Origin: Pterois miles
Taxonomy: Eukaryota > Chordata > Actinopteri > Perciformes > Scorpaenidae
Reading direction: 5' to 3'
Assembly: GCA_947000775.1 (NCBI GenBank)
Contig: CAMQGK010000171.1
Span: 546,001 to 610,000 of the forward strand
Length of the DNA stretch: 64,000 nt
The position numbers and the translations under genes were made by a program. The notes below the pieces were generated by a model. It saw only the letters and a list, made by a program, of their open reading frames with translations, did no database searches and was not told the origin of the DNA. The stretch's first letter is position 1. Each line of letters opens with the position of its first letter. Of the stretch, positions 50,501-62,797 are shown one piece after another.

Positions 50501-53500
50501 GCACAGAGAGCATCTGAGAGCTGCCCAGGAGAGCTGGATTAAGGCCACTCAGGTATTAACTCAGGAATCCTGGACTTATTTGAACCTGTTGATATTAAAG
50601 CTGCAGATTCCAACAAAAACTAAAAAAACCAATACTGACAACTTTTGCAAAACCAGCTTAAGCTACTCTCCAAAAGTGCCATAAAAAGGTCAATCACCGA
50701 TGTGCCTGTCTGAGTTTTATCAATTTAGGGGTAAAATATGTCATTGTGCAGACTATCTTTAAATTCCCAACAGCCCCTTTAGTCATTTTGGCTCACTGGT
50801 TACAGATACTGGAGGAGATGGAAATAGAGTTTGGGATTTCCTGCCCATCAGGCCTGCCAAAGGACCAGTATCAGGAGGACATGCTGGACCTGGAGAAGCG
50901 AGACTGTGCTGTCAGAAGCACCCTGCAGAGTCACCAGGAGGAGCTGGAGAGAGCACAGAGCACCTTCAGCCTGATGGAAGAGGAGAAGAACAAGGTAGGG
51001 GGTTTTGTTTATGATGGGAGTAAGGCAAAATATAGAAATGTTAGAATCAATTTAAGAAGTGTAATATTATACATATTTGGTAGTTCAACACAATTCATGA
51101 GTTCAAACTGTAGCTATCCTTCTCTGGTCTTTCAGCTGGTTGGTCTCCATAAATCCTGGAGGTCAGGCAGTCGCTCTCCTTCCTACCGGCCCACTGCAGG
51201 TGCTCACAGTCCGGACTGGGCCTCTCCTCCCTTCCCTGGTTCACCGTTACTCTACAGAAGAACAGGAAGAGCGGTAACCCCTCTGTCTGTGGGTGGGGAT
51301 GGTTCGCTAGTAGGCTCTGCTAACTCATGCAGTCCTTGTCCAAGTCCCATCAGCCTGGAGTCTGAGACCGAACGACTGAACAGGCGAGTCTGAGGAGGAG
51401 CTGCTCAGCATGTTAATAAAATCAGCTACAGCACACTGTCACACTTATATCACACTTATTGAATATGTTCACTAACCTTTGTCTGGCATCAAACATTGTA
51501 AATAAGTCAAAAATAATTTGGTATAGTATAGTATATAGGGCTTGTACAATTTTCCAATCACAGAATTTGTTAAAATCACCAGTGATTATTTGGTTAAGGC
51601 ATTACTCAACCAATATGGTAAAAGCACCGATTCAACTGTTATCGGCTCCTTAAATCAGTTATTATAAGCCTCACAGATGTGGGTCAGTAGGGGCTTACTA
51701 CACCTACTATGATGTAAAAGTCAAAGCAAAACATAAAAACAACACGTTCCACACGTAAAACTGAATGAAACATTACATTTTGAACACAAACAGCTTCTTT
51801 AGGTTAAGGCAACAGAATCACTTGATTAAGTTTAGGTGAAAAGATCATGTTTTGGTTCAAAATAACTACAGGTCTAACGCTGTGGAGACTACAGAGCCTG
51901 ATTTCTACTTTTTCCATCCATCCATCCATCCATCCATCTTCCACCGTTTATCGCGTTAGGGGACACGAGGGGGCTGGAGCCGATCCCACCTGGCATTGGG
52001 CGACGGCAGGGTACGCGCTGGATAGGTCGCCAGTCCATCGCAAGACACATATTTCTGCTTTTCCTCCTGTCATAATTACTATAGTCACTAGAGGTTGCTG
52101 TCGTCTCCTTTTGGTGATCGGCCATGTGAATCGATGATAACAGGCCCCTTCGGACCAGGGGGCAACATCCAGGTCTGAAAAGTGAAGCCAATGTTGAAGT
52201 GCCTTAAACCTGCACTCTTTCTAACAGCCAGCAGGAGGCGACTCCTCTAGTTGTAGAAAGAAGTCTGATTATATAGAAGTCTATGAGAAAATGAGCCTAT
52301 TTCTCATTTGATTTATTACCTTATTAAACATTGTAAACATGAGTGTATGGTCTCAATCTCTAGTTTCAAGTCTTCAATACAGCATGATGTTATTTTAGTA
52401 AATTATGGTCCATTTAGAGTCAAACAGACCATAAAGCAGAGGATGCTTTAGGGCGTGGCTATCAAGTCGCTACCACACCGCTGTCCGATCTGGGAGTTGT
52501 GCGTGTTTTTGTCATAGAACTTTAACCATTTCACAGTGTCTTTTCTTTTCTTTCTTAATGGGTTCCCTGAAACAATCTTATTCAGCATTTGGTTATACTT
52601 AACTCCACCCTTTTGTGTCACTTCTGGTTGCAAATAACCAAGAGGGCGACAACCAAATGCTGAACTCTAGGCTTCAAAACAGCAGTCTACAAACCAATGG
52701 GTGATGTCATGGTGAGTATGTGTGCTTCTTACAGACAGTCTGTGCTTCAGACCTACAGCGATGAGGCTCATAACCACTGATAACACACATTTAATGCCCT
52801 GATAACAGTCTAACCAGCTGGGTAAAACAGTTTCTTTTTCCAATAAAGAAGCTTTATTATTTGAATAATTAAAACCTTTCATACTTTTTTAACCCCTTCT
52901 TCCTCTACCTCATTATTCCAGGTGCATTGAGAGGTTGAGGGCCAGAAATGAACGTCTGACTGCAGCTCTGGAGCGAAGGAAGGGAGAGTCAGAGCTGATC
53001 AGTATTACACTAAACAGACTGGAGGCTGACTGCTCTGCCCTGCAGATGGCTCTCAGATACTGGTACGCACATAAATCACAGCTAACACACACATACAAAA
53101 GCCATTCAAAGACATTCAAAATAATGACTGTGTGCAGGTCAGCAATCTAACAGTATCAATCGAGATTCTTCTTATGCAGTCAGGTCGTATTTTGTCTTTG
53201 TGGCTGTGATTGACAGTGAGGAGTGTGAAGAGGCCTACAGTGAGCTGCTGTCACTTCATGACGCCAAGAAGCAGCAAAGCATTCCTCTGCAGACAGACTC
53301 AGCAGGTGTTTGAATACCGTGTTTTAATACTGCTTACAACCCAGTACACTTATATACACAGTAGGTATGCATGTCATTCACACACACACACACACATACA
53401 AAACACACAGTCAAGGCTCACAGTTTTTCCTCTCATCAGAGGCGGTGGGTGACAGGCAGAAGCCCGACCGTCCCTCAGCTCAGCTCATGAAAATGGGAAC

Positions 53501-56500
53501 TGAAGAGCTGTCCACCTCCTTCTCAGCAGCAGGAGTCACAGAGGAGACGGAAACACAGAGTCACACAGGGCAGAGGTGACGTTTTAAAGTGCTCTTTGTT
53601 CATTCAAGCACAGTAACAGAAGTGGGTAGAAGGGAAAATGTCTCTCAATGTTGACAGACTGAAATTGCAAAGAGAAAGGATAACATTTTACAAATCATTC
53701 TGTCCCGCCACCAAAGAGCTACATGCTATTAACTATAATGTATGTTTCAAAAGCTATCTGGTATGACTCAAAAAAAAAAAAAAAAAAAAAAAGTCCATTT
53801 CTTGGACCATGTTTGTGCCAGGTCACTCACTATCTGTAACTCCACAGGACACCTGAGCTGGTGGAGCGAGAGGCCTTTCTCCGACAGCAAATTGAGCGCC
53901 TGAAGAGGGACCGGGCCGCCATTTGTCTGCCTAAGCCAAGCCCAGGAGTTGAGGGCAAAATAAGCCCTGAAACTGGTCACCTGGCTGGACCAAGAGGGGG
54001 GAATGTGACTAAAGATAACGCCAAACCTCCTGATACCAAGAAAGACAAGGGTTCCCTCTTCTATGAACTCATCTCTGTCAGGGTAGGAGCTGTGTGTCCT
54101 GATTTATGATTTAAAAATCAAGATCTGAAACTGAATATCAAAACTTTCCAATCAAAGAGATAAAAGTAGATTAAAAAAAAGTGTTTTTTGTTGTTGTTTT
54201 AGATGAACTGTTTGAGGCAAAATCATACCGATCAGCCATAACATTGTCTGCAGCTATACAGTCTCATACGCAACAAACTGCAATGCACTGTATTTTGACA
54301 CCTTTCTACCAGAACCAACATTAACTTTTTCAGCAGTTTGAACAACAGTAGCTCTTCTGTTGGATCAGACAACATCGGCCAGCCTTCACTCCCCACATGA
54401 ATCAATGAGCCTTGGCCACCCATGACCCTGTCATTCACGGGTTTTCCTTCCTTGGACCACTTTTGGTAGGTCCTGACCACTGCAGACCAGGAACATCCAA
54501 CAAGACCTGCAATTTTAGAGATGCTCTGACCCAGTCGTCTAGTCGCCACAATTTGGTCCTTGACAAAGTCGCTCACATTCTTACATTTCTGCTTCCAACA
54601 CATCAACTTCAAGGACAAAATGTTGACTTGAGGCCAAATATATCCAACCTACTGCCAGGAGCTATATTAACAAGATTATCAATGTTATTCACTTCACCCG
54701 TCAGTGGTCATAATGTTGTTAATGTTATGGCTGATCGTATATTGTACACAACACTACACTTACTTTTGGCTGTACGTACGATATAATGGACGTACAAAAC
54801 ACTGCTGGCAGATCTCATCAATCTATTGAAATCCTCTTTATATACTGTGGTTAATTTTTTCAGGAGGAGATGTCAGATCTGCGAGCTCTAATCCGCCTCA
54901 AGGAGAAAGAGCTGCGATGTCTTGAGTGGGGTTTAATGGCCCAGAAGGCCCAGGAAGCAACCGGAGCTTTCGTTCCAGAAAGCCTCCGAGAGGAGATGGA
55001 GGATCGTAAGACCGAGCAACAGGTAGGACAGACTCCTACAGCAGCAACAGAGACTTTTCTTTTTAATTTATCAATTAATACAAAGTCAAGGTGAAACGAG
55101 CAAGAGGGAGCAGGACGTTGGTCCACTGTGGCAGACCCGATTCAAATCTGGGTGTCCCACATGGGAAATCATACATCTACCAAAGCAGAATCCCTCCAGG
55201 CCAAGAGAGATATTTCGGTTCCACAAGGTCTTCTGCTGGGCACAGATTCATACCGCACCACACACCTCTGTCATTGTGAAATGAGAAAGAGCAGAACAGC
55301 TACTTTAAGTTAGCACAGCTTTCTGTCTATTACTGTATAGACACAGGGCATAAGAAATAAGGGCTGCACAGACTTTTATGCCTCAAGGGTTATAATTACT
55401 TTCTAAAACTGGTCTCTTTTCTTCCTCAATATTATCAATAATAAACATTTTTTAATGGTTTAAAGGAACAGTGTGTAACATTTCAGGATCTATTAGCAGA
55501 AATGAAATCTAAGATTCAGAACTATGTTTTCATTAGTGTATAATCACCTGAAACTAAGAATCATTATTTTCTTTAGCTTAGAACGAGCCCTTCATGTCTA
55601 TATAGGAAGCCGGTCCTCTTCACGAAATCTGCCATGTTGTTCCGTCATGTTTCTACAGCAGCCCAGAACGGACAAACACTGGCTCTAGACAGAGACTTTG
55701 GTTACCTGGAGGCCATCGTAGTTCTCCAACGTGATTGTGAAACTGCAGTAAAGTGAGCCACAGAGTGCCAAGTGTTATTATGGTGAAGATGACCTTCGAG
55801 CAAGGTGGCACTCAGCGGCTTACATTACCACAGTACATGAGTGAGCGGAGTACACAGTAGGTTGTAATTTGCAACCACACTGCTGGATGGTGCTAAATCC
55901 TCCACACTGCACCTTTAAATGAGCAAAGGTTTCATCTAGATGCACATGGTCACACTCAACGTATCTTATAGACTTTATCCAGTTAACTTTTTCAACCAAA
56001 ATCACACTGCTTTCTGATTGCAGCATAGTAAATGATGTTACTCTGCACAGTCCTTTCTTAACCTTTAGAACAGTCGGGTCCCTACAAAGATAGATAAATC
56101 GGAGGGTTCGCAAGATGGGAAATAAGAAGAAATATGGGCTATATATCATATTTCTGCTCCACTGAAGTAGATTTCTGTCTAATTTTTCTCTAATGTTTTT
56201 TATTGAAACATATTGGACATGTTTTCCCCTTCAGGCCTCTAAAACCCATTCACATTAAACAATCTGTGACAGGGAAAATAATTCTTTAGATGAACTGATC
56301 ACAACACTGCTCACAATACTTTAGACAACTGTATGTACTGTGTTCATTAATACAGAATTGAATGGGGAATGGCTTTTGAGCATTGCAGATAATCGTAACT
56401 GAATGTTGCGTTTCAGAGGCTCTGTGAAAATGCAGCTAAACTGGGTAGTGATGGGGACATCGTTGATCCTCGAACCAGACCCATCCTGAAAGAGCTGCGG

Positions 56501-58825
56501 GCCGTCCTGCAAAGGTGAGCCATTATCTTTTCTCTGCATAAAATATCATACCAACAAGGAAATAACAAGGAAATCTGGTAAACTATTGAATGTAATGTCA
56601 CCTGGAGAAATCTGAGTATTCACAGGTAAATGAAAACAACTGCCCGATGAAAGTAGTTGGAAATGAATGACGGAGATGTCTGTTCCCTGTTTTATCTGTT
56701 GCTTAGGAACACTATGAGCAAAAATGCATCTCTGAACATAAATTTCTTCATGTTTACGCCATTGGATGCTTCTGAGAGCATCCTTTTCTTCTTCTGACCT
56801 CGAGTAGTGAATACTTCTAAACATAGCTCTGCTGTTAGTGCCCTACATCGTGTTTGCTCTAAGATCATCATAAAGACTTTTATGATAGATTTCATAAATG
56901 GTTTATGTGAGGATTTTAAGTACCTTAAGCCGAATGTGATGTTCTCCCTGTTGTTTCATCTGATCTTACTTTTGTTTTCAGGGAACAAGCCCTGAAGAAG
57001 AGACTGGCTTTAGTCCAAGACTCTCTAAACACAGCTCTGTCGGAAAGCTCGTCACACAGGAGGGACAACGGAGAGCAGATTGCTCGGCTCTCACAAGCTC
57101 ACAGGCAAGTATCATAAGAGAGGCATTCGATAGACTGCTTGTTTTTGTCTTTGTTCATCATCGTCTGTCTGCATGTACAACTAAGACACAAGATTCTGTG
57201 TCAATGCGAATACTACATGCATGTATGAAGATGCAGTCTTCTACCAGCAGAGGTCAACAAAACCACTTTTTCTGAATAATTGGACTTAAAATAAGTACCT
57301 AAGCTAAATACAATATATACAGAAACAACATAACATAACTACAAAACATGTGACAGACGTCACTAACGTAACTTACAGAACAAAACATAGGTGTCAAACA
57401 CCAGTCTCCAGTGGTATGTACTACGAAGCAGGATTTGTAGTTAGCGAGATATCTTCAGGTTTAAACCTGGGTGTTCAGTCCTACAACTGTGGTTAACTTC
57501 TCACTGAGGTAGATCACCATGGTAACTTATGCTGAACACCTATCCTGCAGCGCAGCAGGTTATATTCCAGATAAGAGATCTACTCATATAAAAGCAATCA
57601 GAGCTTGGCGCACAGATCGTATGATAGTATTAGACAAATACAAAAAAGTGAAAGTCATAATCCAGGCTCAAAGCAACACAGTTTAAACTAACAAATGCAG
57701 AAAGGACAGCTGGCAAAAAAAATCACAGACAGTGTGAAATGGACTTAGGAGCAAATAAATAATCAATTAATAAACAGAGTCCTGAGTTTGCGGTCCTGCA
57801 GACTATGTATTGCCTTGCTTTACTTTAATTCTGGTACTTGTATGTATTCTATGACTGATTATAAGACATGAAAATATGTCTACTTACTGCTTTGAATTAT
57901 GTTCTTATATTTATTTTTTTATTTGCTTTTATTTGTTTCACACCGCCGGGGATACAATTACCCTAAAAGTAATAATAAAATATGTTGTAGTCTTCTATTT
58001 TCAAGTCACATATTCACTTAAGGTAACAGTGACAGTAATTCTAGTCAGATCTACTTATGCTCTAACTCAAGCACTGATATTACAAATCTGTTAAATTACA
58101 CATTCACACAGTCTGCATTTGGCAGCTTCAAGTCTGTTATTTTTAGCCTGGATTATGTGTTTAACTTCTTCATATTTGTCTAATATTAGTTTGCTCTTCC
58201 TTTGTAAAATGTGCCGCCCTGTTGACAGCAGATTTGTTCATTTTGTGATTGGTCATATAGTGCAAACACTGCCCCTTTATGTGAACGCTCTCATAACCCT
58301 GGGTTGACTTACTGAGTTGATAACCAACATTCTAGCACCGCTTAGGGGGATCCCGTTTGTTAGTGTTAAGCCAGATACTGAGAAGATACCCTGGATATGC
58401 AGAATTTGCTTTGTAATACAGACTGTACTGTACTTCTGGTTAAAAGTGCCGTGTTTGTTGGCCTTTCTCCCCTTTTATTCGATATCATTACATTACAGTC
58501 AGTACAGACTACATGGTGTGAAAATGACATGCCTAAAGCAAGAAGGGAGTTCTTATTACATGCTTTGCCTTGCATGCTGAAGCAAAAAAAAAAACAAGTT
58601 GTTTTATAGTGTTGAGTGTATTTAATTGTATCTTGCTGGGTGGGTTTCTTCCTTTCCAGTAAAGCCTTGAGTTCGTACCGGCAGATTCGCAGGAAGTACC
58701 GGGAGCAGGTGTGGAGGCTGGAGGAGAAAGTGGCAGCCATGACGGAGAGTCACCACCAACAGAGTGGAGCACCAAAAGCTGCAGGGGAGGCGTTGGAGTG
58801 TAGGAGGGAAGAGACGGTTCTGTGA
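47562..58825 (+). CDS. ushbp1: USHBP1 (MCC2), harmonin-binding coiled-coil protein
   Basis: Fourteen coding exons: 47562-47567, 48493-48716, 48956-49083, 50389-50552, 50806-50994, 51136-51383, 52922-53062, 53217-53305, 53440-53575, 53848-54082, 54864-55022, 56417-56514, 56982-57104, 58660-58825 (stop TGA 58823-58825). Phases join throughout, giving about 701 residues (human about 703). The start exon holds only ATG GAG before its donor (GTATGT). Family: MCC/USHBP1 coiled-coil proteins that bind the PDZ protein USH1C/harmonin. Seen: LLSIIAELNKKMGSL (MCC-like heptads), WTKLQQVLSSVEDSI, a Ser/Pro-rich central stretch, ALQMALRYCEECEEAYSELL, FLRQQIERLKRDRAAICL (MCC-type PDZ-binding-family region), LSQAHSKALSSYRQIRRKY and a C-terminal EETVL, a class I PDZ ligand. 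MCC itself is excluded by length and by the BABAM1 neighbour. Two introns have GC donors (51384, 57105). Confidence 0.93.
49084..50388 (+). other. USHBP1 intron, nothing recognised
   Basis: AT-rich intron with a weak donor (GAG|GTTGGC) and acceptor tccactag. No repeat or RNA gene identified. Confidence 0.5.
51914..52052. repeat. Teleost repeat with (CATC)n head
   Basis: A short CATC microsatellite (51914-51938) leads into ttccaccgtttatcgcgtta, gagggggctggagccgatcc and ggtcgccagtccatcgcaag, a well-known teleost interspersed repeat end. It lies in the USHBP1 intron after the GC donor. Confidence 0.65.
52165..52760. repeat. Teleost dispersed repeat in USHBP1 intron
   Basis: Contains aagtgaagccaatgttgaag, agccagcaggaggcgactcc, aagtctatgagaaaatgagc and caatgggtgatgtcatggtg, familiar as a teleost repeat. 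A partial inverse copy lies at 42500-42740. Confidence 0.6.
53770..53792 (+). repeat. A23 homopolymer
   Basis: An uninterrupted run of 23 A in the USHBP1 intron, 55 bp before the acceptor of the exon at 53848. No adjacent retroelement recognised. Confidence 0.9.
54228..54737 (-). mobile_element. Tc1/mariner-type element, internally deleted
   Basis: Inverted ends CGATCAGCCATAACATT at the left and aatgttatggctgatcg at the right, flanked by TA on both sides (54226-54227, 54738-54739) as expected of Tc1/mariner target duplication. The - strand frame 54618-54232 encodes a helix-turn-helix of the Tc1 N-terminal type (KDQIVATRRLGQSISKIAGL, then SWSAVVRTYQKWSKEG). It is cut off before the DDE catalytic region, so the copy is nonautonomous. 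It lies in a USHBP1 intron. Confidence 0.85.
55459..55919. mobile_element. MITE
   Basis: 461 bp with inverted ends TTTAAAGGAACAGTGTG and cacactgcacctttaaa. Inside are cttcatgtctatataggaag and gccatgttgttccgtcatgt. A widespread teleost miniature element, noncoding, in the USHBP1 intron. Confidence 0.75.
57105..58659 (+). other. Last USHBP1 intron (GC-AG)
   Basis: The donor is GCAAGT after CACAG and the acceptor is cctttccag. Several small open frames at 57876-58609 are unsupported. No repeat firmly identified. Confidence 0.6.
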
Positions 58826-59051
58826 TTCAGATGGCCTGCTAGAATATAAGGACATTATCACAACAACAACAATGGGCTGCTGAATTCAAGATGCTCACAT
58901 GCATTTTTATAATTTGTGAAGTTCTACAGTTTCACTAAGCAGATGTTTTTGTCCAAAGCGGAGGATCCAGATAAGAGGGAACAATGTGAGGAAGTGCCAG
59001 CAACAGCTTCAAGTCCGATTGGACACAGGTGCTGACAGGCAGTGCACAGAG

Positions 59052-59176
59052 ATAATCCACAGGGTGTTATCATCATTAACGCCGTCAGTGCCATCGTCAT
59101 CGTGAATATCCTAATCAACATCAGCAACATCCTCAATATCATCGTTATCAATATCATCAATAGCATCACTGTCACT
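59052..59176. repeat. Imperfect ATC-type trinucleotide repeat
   Basis: gttatcatcattaacgccgt and onward: a decayed (ATC/AAT)n-like tract downstream of USHBP1. The local open frame (DDxMxxIxM-like on the - strand) is a consequence of the repeat. Confidence 0.7.
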
Positions 59177-59299
59177 AGGTGCTAGTTTTATCAGCAACTC
59201 ATTCTACCACCAGGGGATTACAGACGAGAAGAGTCTAGCTAGCAACTTGGGGCCCTCTTGTGATGGGTGTATCCGGCGCCTTTCATTGGCAGAGCATAG

Positions 59300-59545
59300 C
59301 GGGCGGGAATGTAGACCTGGATGAGGGAGTTCAGGTAGGCGGGAGCAGTTTTTGTTGCTGTTTTCTAAGCGAGCAACAGGGTTTTGAATTTGATGCAAGC
59401 AGCATCTGTGAGCCAGTGGAGGGATGTAAACAGCAGAGTGACGTGCTGTTTTGGGCGGGTTGGAGTTATTGCCATTGTGAGCTTGTTAGCATTTAGCTCA
59501 AAGCTGTGCTGTGTCTACATACAGCCTCACAGAGCTGCTAGCATC
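59300..59545. repeat. Teleost dispersed-repeat fragments
   Basis: gcaacagggttttgaatttg, agccagtggagggatgtaaa and gttagcatttagctcaaagc are familiar teleost repeat words. The last also occurs near 28070. Confidence 0.45.
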
Positions 59546-59769
59546 GCTTTAGACTCTTGTTAATAAGATATGCTAAGAAGTTATAGTGTTACTTAATTAT
59601 CTGTCCTTGTAAAGAGATTTGTACCTTTTCATCTATTTATCTGTTAACCCATTTATGACATTTACAGCAGTTCGTTCTCAAATTTAGCTGACAACAAAAT
59701 CACACATATACACAGGGATCAAGACAAAATCCATGTGTGATAGATTACTAAAAGCATAAAAAAGCCAAA

Positions 59770-59985
59770 TGGTATTCACAATTGAGGTACACTCAAAAGC
59801 CAAACAAAAGAGGTGGGCCGTGAGCTTTGCTTTGGGGCAATTTGTTCCACAAACTGGGGCCTGCAACTGAGAAGGCGCGGTCGGCATTGGGAGGTAAATA
59901 AAGTAAATACAGAGTATGTAGGGCTGTCAAACATGGAAACACTGTCAGTTCTGCCTTTTCAACCCTTGTGAGAGTCACCAATAAA
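59770..59985 (-). mobile_element. Probable LINE-tail remnant
   Basis: On the - strand the frame reads ADRAFSVAGPSLWNKLPQ, a motif typical of the C-terminal end of fish non-LTR retrotransposon polyproteins. Only a short fragment remains, with no reverse transcriptase core. Confidence 0.55.
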
Positions 59986-60854
59986 CTGAAAAGGAATCCA
60001 GAGCTTAACTTGTCTAACAGGACTCACACATCACAAGACACATTCCTTATTTCAGAGAAACAGCTGTCATGCAGTCATGAATGTGTGAGGCTGATTCAAG
60101 GACTGAACCCTCAGAGGAACTCGGGACTGACCTCTAGAGTGCACATGTCCTTTTTCCCATACAGGCCGACTGTATAAAGCCACTCCCGGCCGGCCGTGCT
60201 GCCGTCACAAAGCTCAGAGAAGAAGGGGGATGGGGGCCAGGACAATGGCTGATGTGCACACGAAATGTACAGCCAGCCCATTTGTCTTCTTAGCACAGCC
60301 ATAGTTCACTCTGCCTTTCACTCTTTCCACTTCTCTTGAATGGTTTGCTTGGAGCCAAAGCTAGCTTATAAAGCTGATCCTCAAGGAATAAAGTAATTGC
60401 TTGATTTTAGATTTTTTTGAGAGTTAAAAGAGTAATCCACAGATTAATCCTTATATCAAAATCAATGCAGCAGAACCAAAGAAATGATCTTTTTCATTCC
60501 ATGCATTCTTCTTCCTTATCAGAACCTGACGCCTACATTACCCACAATGCAACGTGACTATCAACAGTTCAGTCGTAGATTATAGTTATGCTAGAAAATC
60601 ATGATTAAAATGAATCACACATTTTTTATCGTTCAAAATGTATGTTAAAAGGACATTTATCAAGTATTTAATACTCAACATGGGAGTGGGCAAATATGCT
60701 TGTTTTATGAAATGTGTGTATATATTAATTATTAAAAATCTATTACCAACACAAAACAATTGAAAATACTGTCCAGAAACCCACAGGCACTGCATTTAGC
60801 ATAAAAAAATATGCTCAAATCATAACATGGCAAACTGAAGTCCAACAGGCAACA

Positions 60855-61065
60855 ACAGCTGTCAGTGTCAGTGGGCATGTCTGTAAAGGGGAGACTTGTG
60901 GGTACCCACAGAACCCATTTTCATTCACATATCTTAAGGTCAAGGGACCCCTTTGAAAATGACTATGACTGTTTTTCCTCGCCAAAATATAGTGTAAGTT
61001 TGGAGCATTATTTAGCTTCCTTCAGGACAAGCTGGTATGACCATAGATTTGTTAGTTAAAAAAAA
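60855..61065. repeat. Teleost dispersed-repeat fragment
   Basis: aaaggggagacttgtgggta, ccattttcattcacatatct and gacccctttgaaaatgacta are recognised as a common teleost repeat. Confidence 0.55.
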
Positions 61066-61148
61066 TTTACATTAATGCGTTATTATTGCATTTCCTCTGT
61101 CAACCGTATTGATTATCAATTAATTAATACTGTATTATGAATTAATGC

Positions 61149-61395
61149 TTTAAAGGTAGGGTAGGGATCTTAAAAAACTAGCAAGAGCACAGTAGATTTT
61201 TAAAAATGATCCAAGAGAAAAACACAGTCTATTGTTACCGACTCTTCCAGTGAAAGTAGCAGCACTAGCTCTCTCTCTCTAGTCCCTAAATATAGCGAGT
61301 CACCAAGTCGGCAAGACTAGCAGTCCACTGCTGCAGAATTTCTACTAATACAGCAAAAATTTGTTTCCTAAATCTTCACCAACCCTACTTTTAAA
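61149..61395. mobile_element. MITE
   Basis: 247 bp with inverted ends TTTAAAGGTAGGG and accctacttttaaa. The interior (gagcacagtagatttttaaa) is familiar from teleost miniature elements. Noncoding. Confidence 0.65.
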
Positions 61396-62179
61396 TGTGT
61401 TATAATGGAAATAAGAATGTATCAGTATGTTGTGTTTGTGCTATTGTCACATGTTATTGTTCCCAGATTTGAAAACCCAATAAAAATGTACATACTGGTA
61501 TGCCAATGCAAAGGAGATATTTCAAAATCTGTACAAATAAAACTAAAACTATTTGTACTGACAGTATATGACAAAAAAACAACCAATGTTATTTGGGTGA
61601 ACCAACCCTTAAAAACCTTACTCTTAGCACCTAATCCATCCTTTGCTCTTTACTTCAGTCATACCTCCATCTTCTCTCCTCGCTCGTCTCTCAATCACCT
61701 CCCTCCCTTCTCCCCCGTCCAGCCGACCCCCTGCCCTGACCCACCCGAGCCAGTCAGCTGCAGCTGTGACCGGCGGTCAGGAGGTTAAGGCAAAGGTTGA
61801 GTGTCACACCCACCGGGTCACAGTGATGCTTGGCTGTTGTGTTAGCCTGTGAATGGAGGGTTCAGAGTGCCAGACGAGGTGGCGAGCCCCTGACGCCCTG
61901 ACTCCTGCCTGAGCTTGCCCTTTCCCGAGCAGAGGTCACCACAGAGGGCCTGTCCTCAACGCTCCCCCAACACCTCCAGGTCACCATCGCTATTGTTGTA
62001 ATAGCTGCTATTAGAGCAGATGATACAATTATCATCCCATTTTGTGTTCGCTCTCTCTAAGATCTATGTTAAGCTTCTGAGTTCATCAAAGGTTTTTTAG
62101 ACGACATGATTGCTGTAACCTCTGGGCGACTCCTGTATCAAAGAGGCCACATTTTCAAAGAAAAAGGTATTTTCATCTT
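61396..62179. other. Spacer, no gene supported
   Basis: A 127-codon frame at 61405-61788 is unrecognised and compositionally unlike the neighbouring exons. The stretch 61700-61980 is GC-richer and pyrimidine-rich. Nothing firm. Confidence 0.35.
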
Positions 62180-62483
62180 TCATGGCTCAAAGAAAGTACC
62201 AATACAACAATGTAAAAATACCCCAATACAAGTCTTAGTATTAACAGCACATTTTCCTTTACCAAAGGTAAAGTAATTTTCCAAATTACCAAAGTAAAAG
62301 TACTCAAGCACTCAAGAAATGGCCCTGGATAGTGGTTCATTATCATATACTAAATATATGATTGTTAATTCATGCTGGAGCTCATTTGGCACCTTTACAT
62401 ATTGTTAAGTAGTTAAGTAATTTTATACCAGTGCACTGTATTTTATAAGCTCATTGTATGATGTTTTTATGTAGAATCATAAT

Positions 62484-62790
62484 AGAGATGCAACGATTAA
62501 TTGATTAGTAGTCAAATATTAATTATTTGCCAATTATTCTATCATGAGTGATTTTTTAAAGAAAAAAAAAGGTCAAAGTTCTCAGATTTCGGCTTCCTAA
62601 ATGTGAATATTTTCTGTTTTCTTTCCTTCTGTATGACAGTAAACTGAATATCTTTGAGTAGTGGACAACAACTGGGCTTTGGGAAACCCTGATCGACAGT
62701 TGTTGCATTTTTCATCATTCCTTGAAATTTACAGACCAAAAAAATGAATCGATTAACCAAAACAAATTATCAACAGACTAAACGACAATG
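62484..62790. mobile_element. MITE-like repeat, same family as 43494-43856
   Basis: Starts agatgcaacgattaattgat and contains actgggctttgggaaaccct and aaaaatgaatcgattaacca. It matches the BABAM1-intron element in part (the gcttcccaaagccca region is its inverse). Confidence 0.55.
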
Positions 62791-62797
62791 AAAATCA

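Noticed and set aside
54412..54786. 124-codon + strand open frame
   Set aside because: Antisense shadow of the Tc1 transposase fragment, extending past its right end.
57876..58609. Series of open frames in the last USHBP1 intron
   Set aside because: Short, AT-rich and unrecognised; the surrounding exon phases are complete without them.
61405..61788. 127-codon open frame downstream of USHBP1
   Set aside because: No homology recognised; composition changes abruptly from AT-rich to a Pro/Ser run, so it looks like chance.
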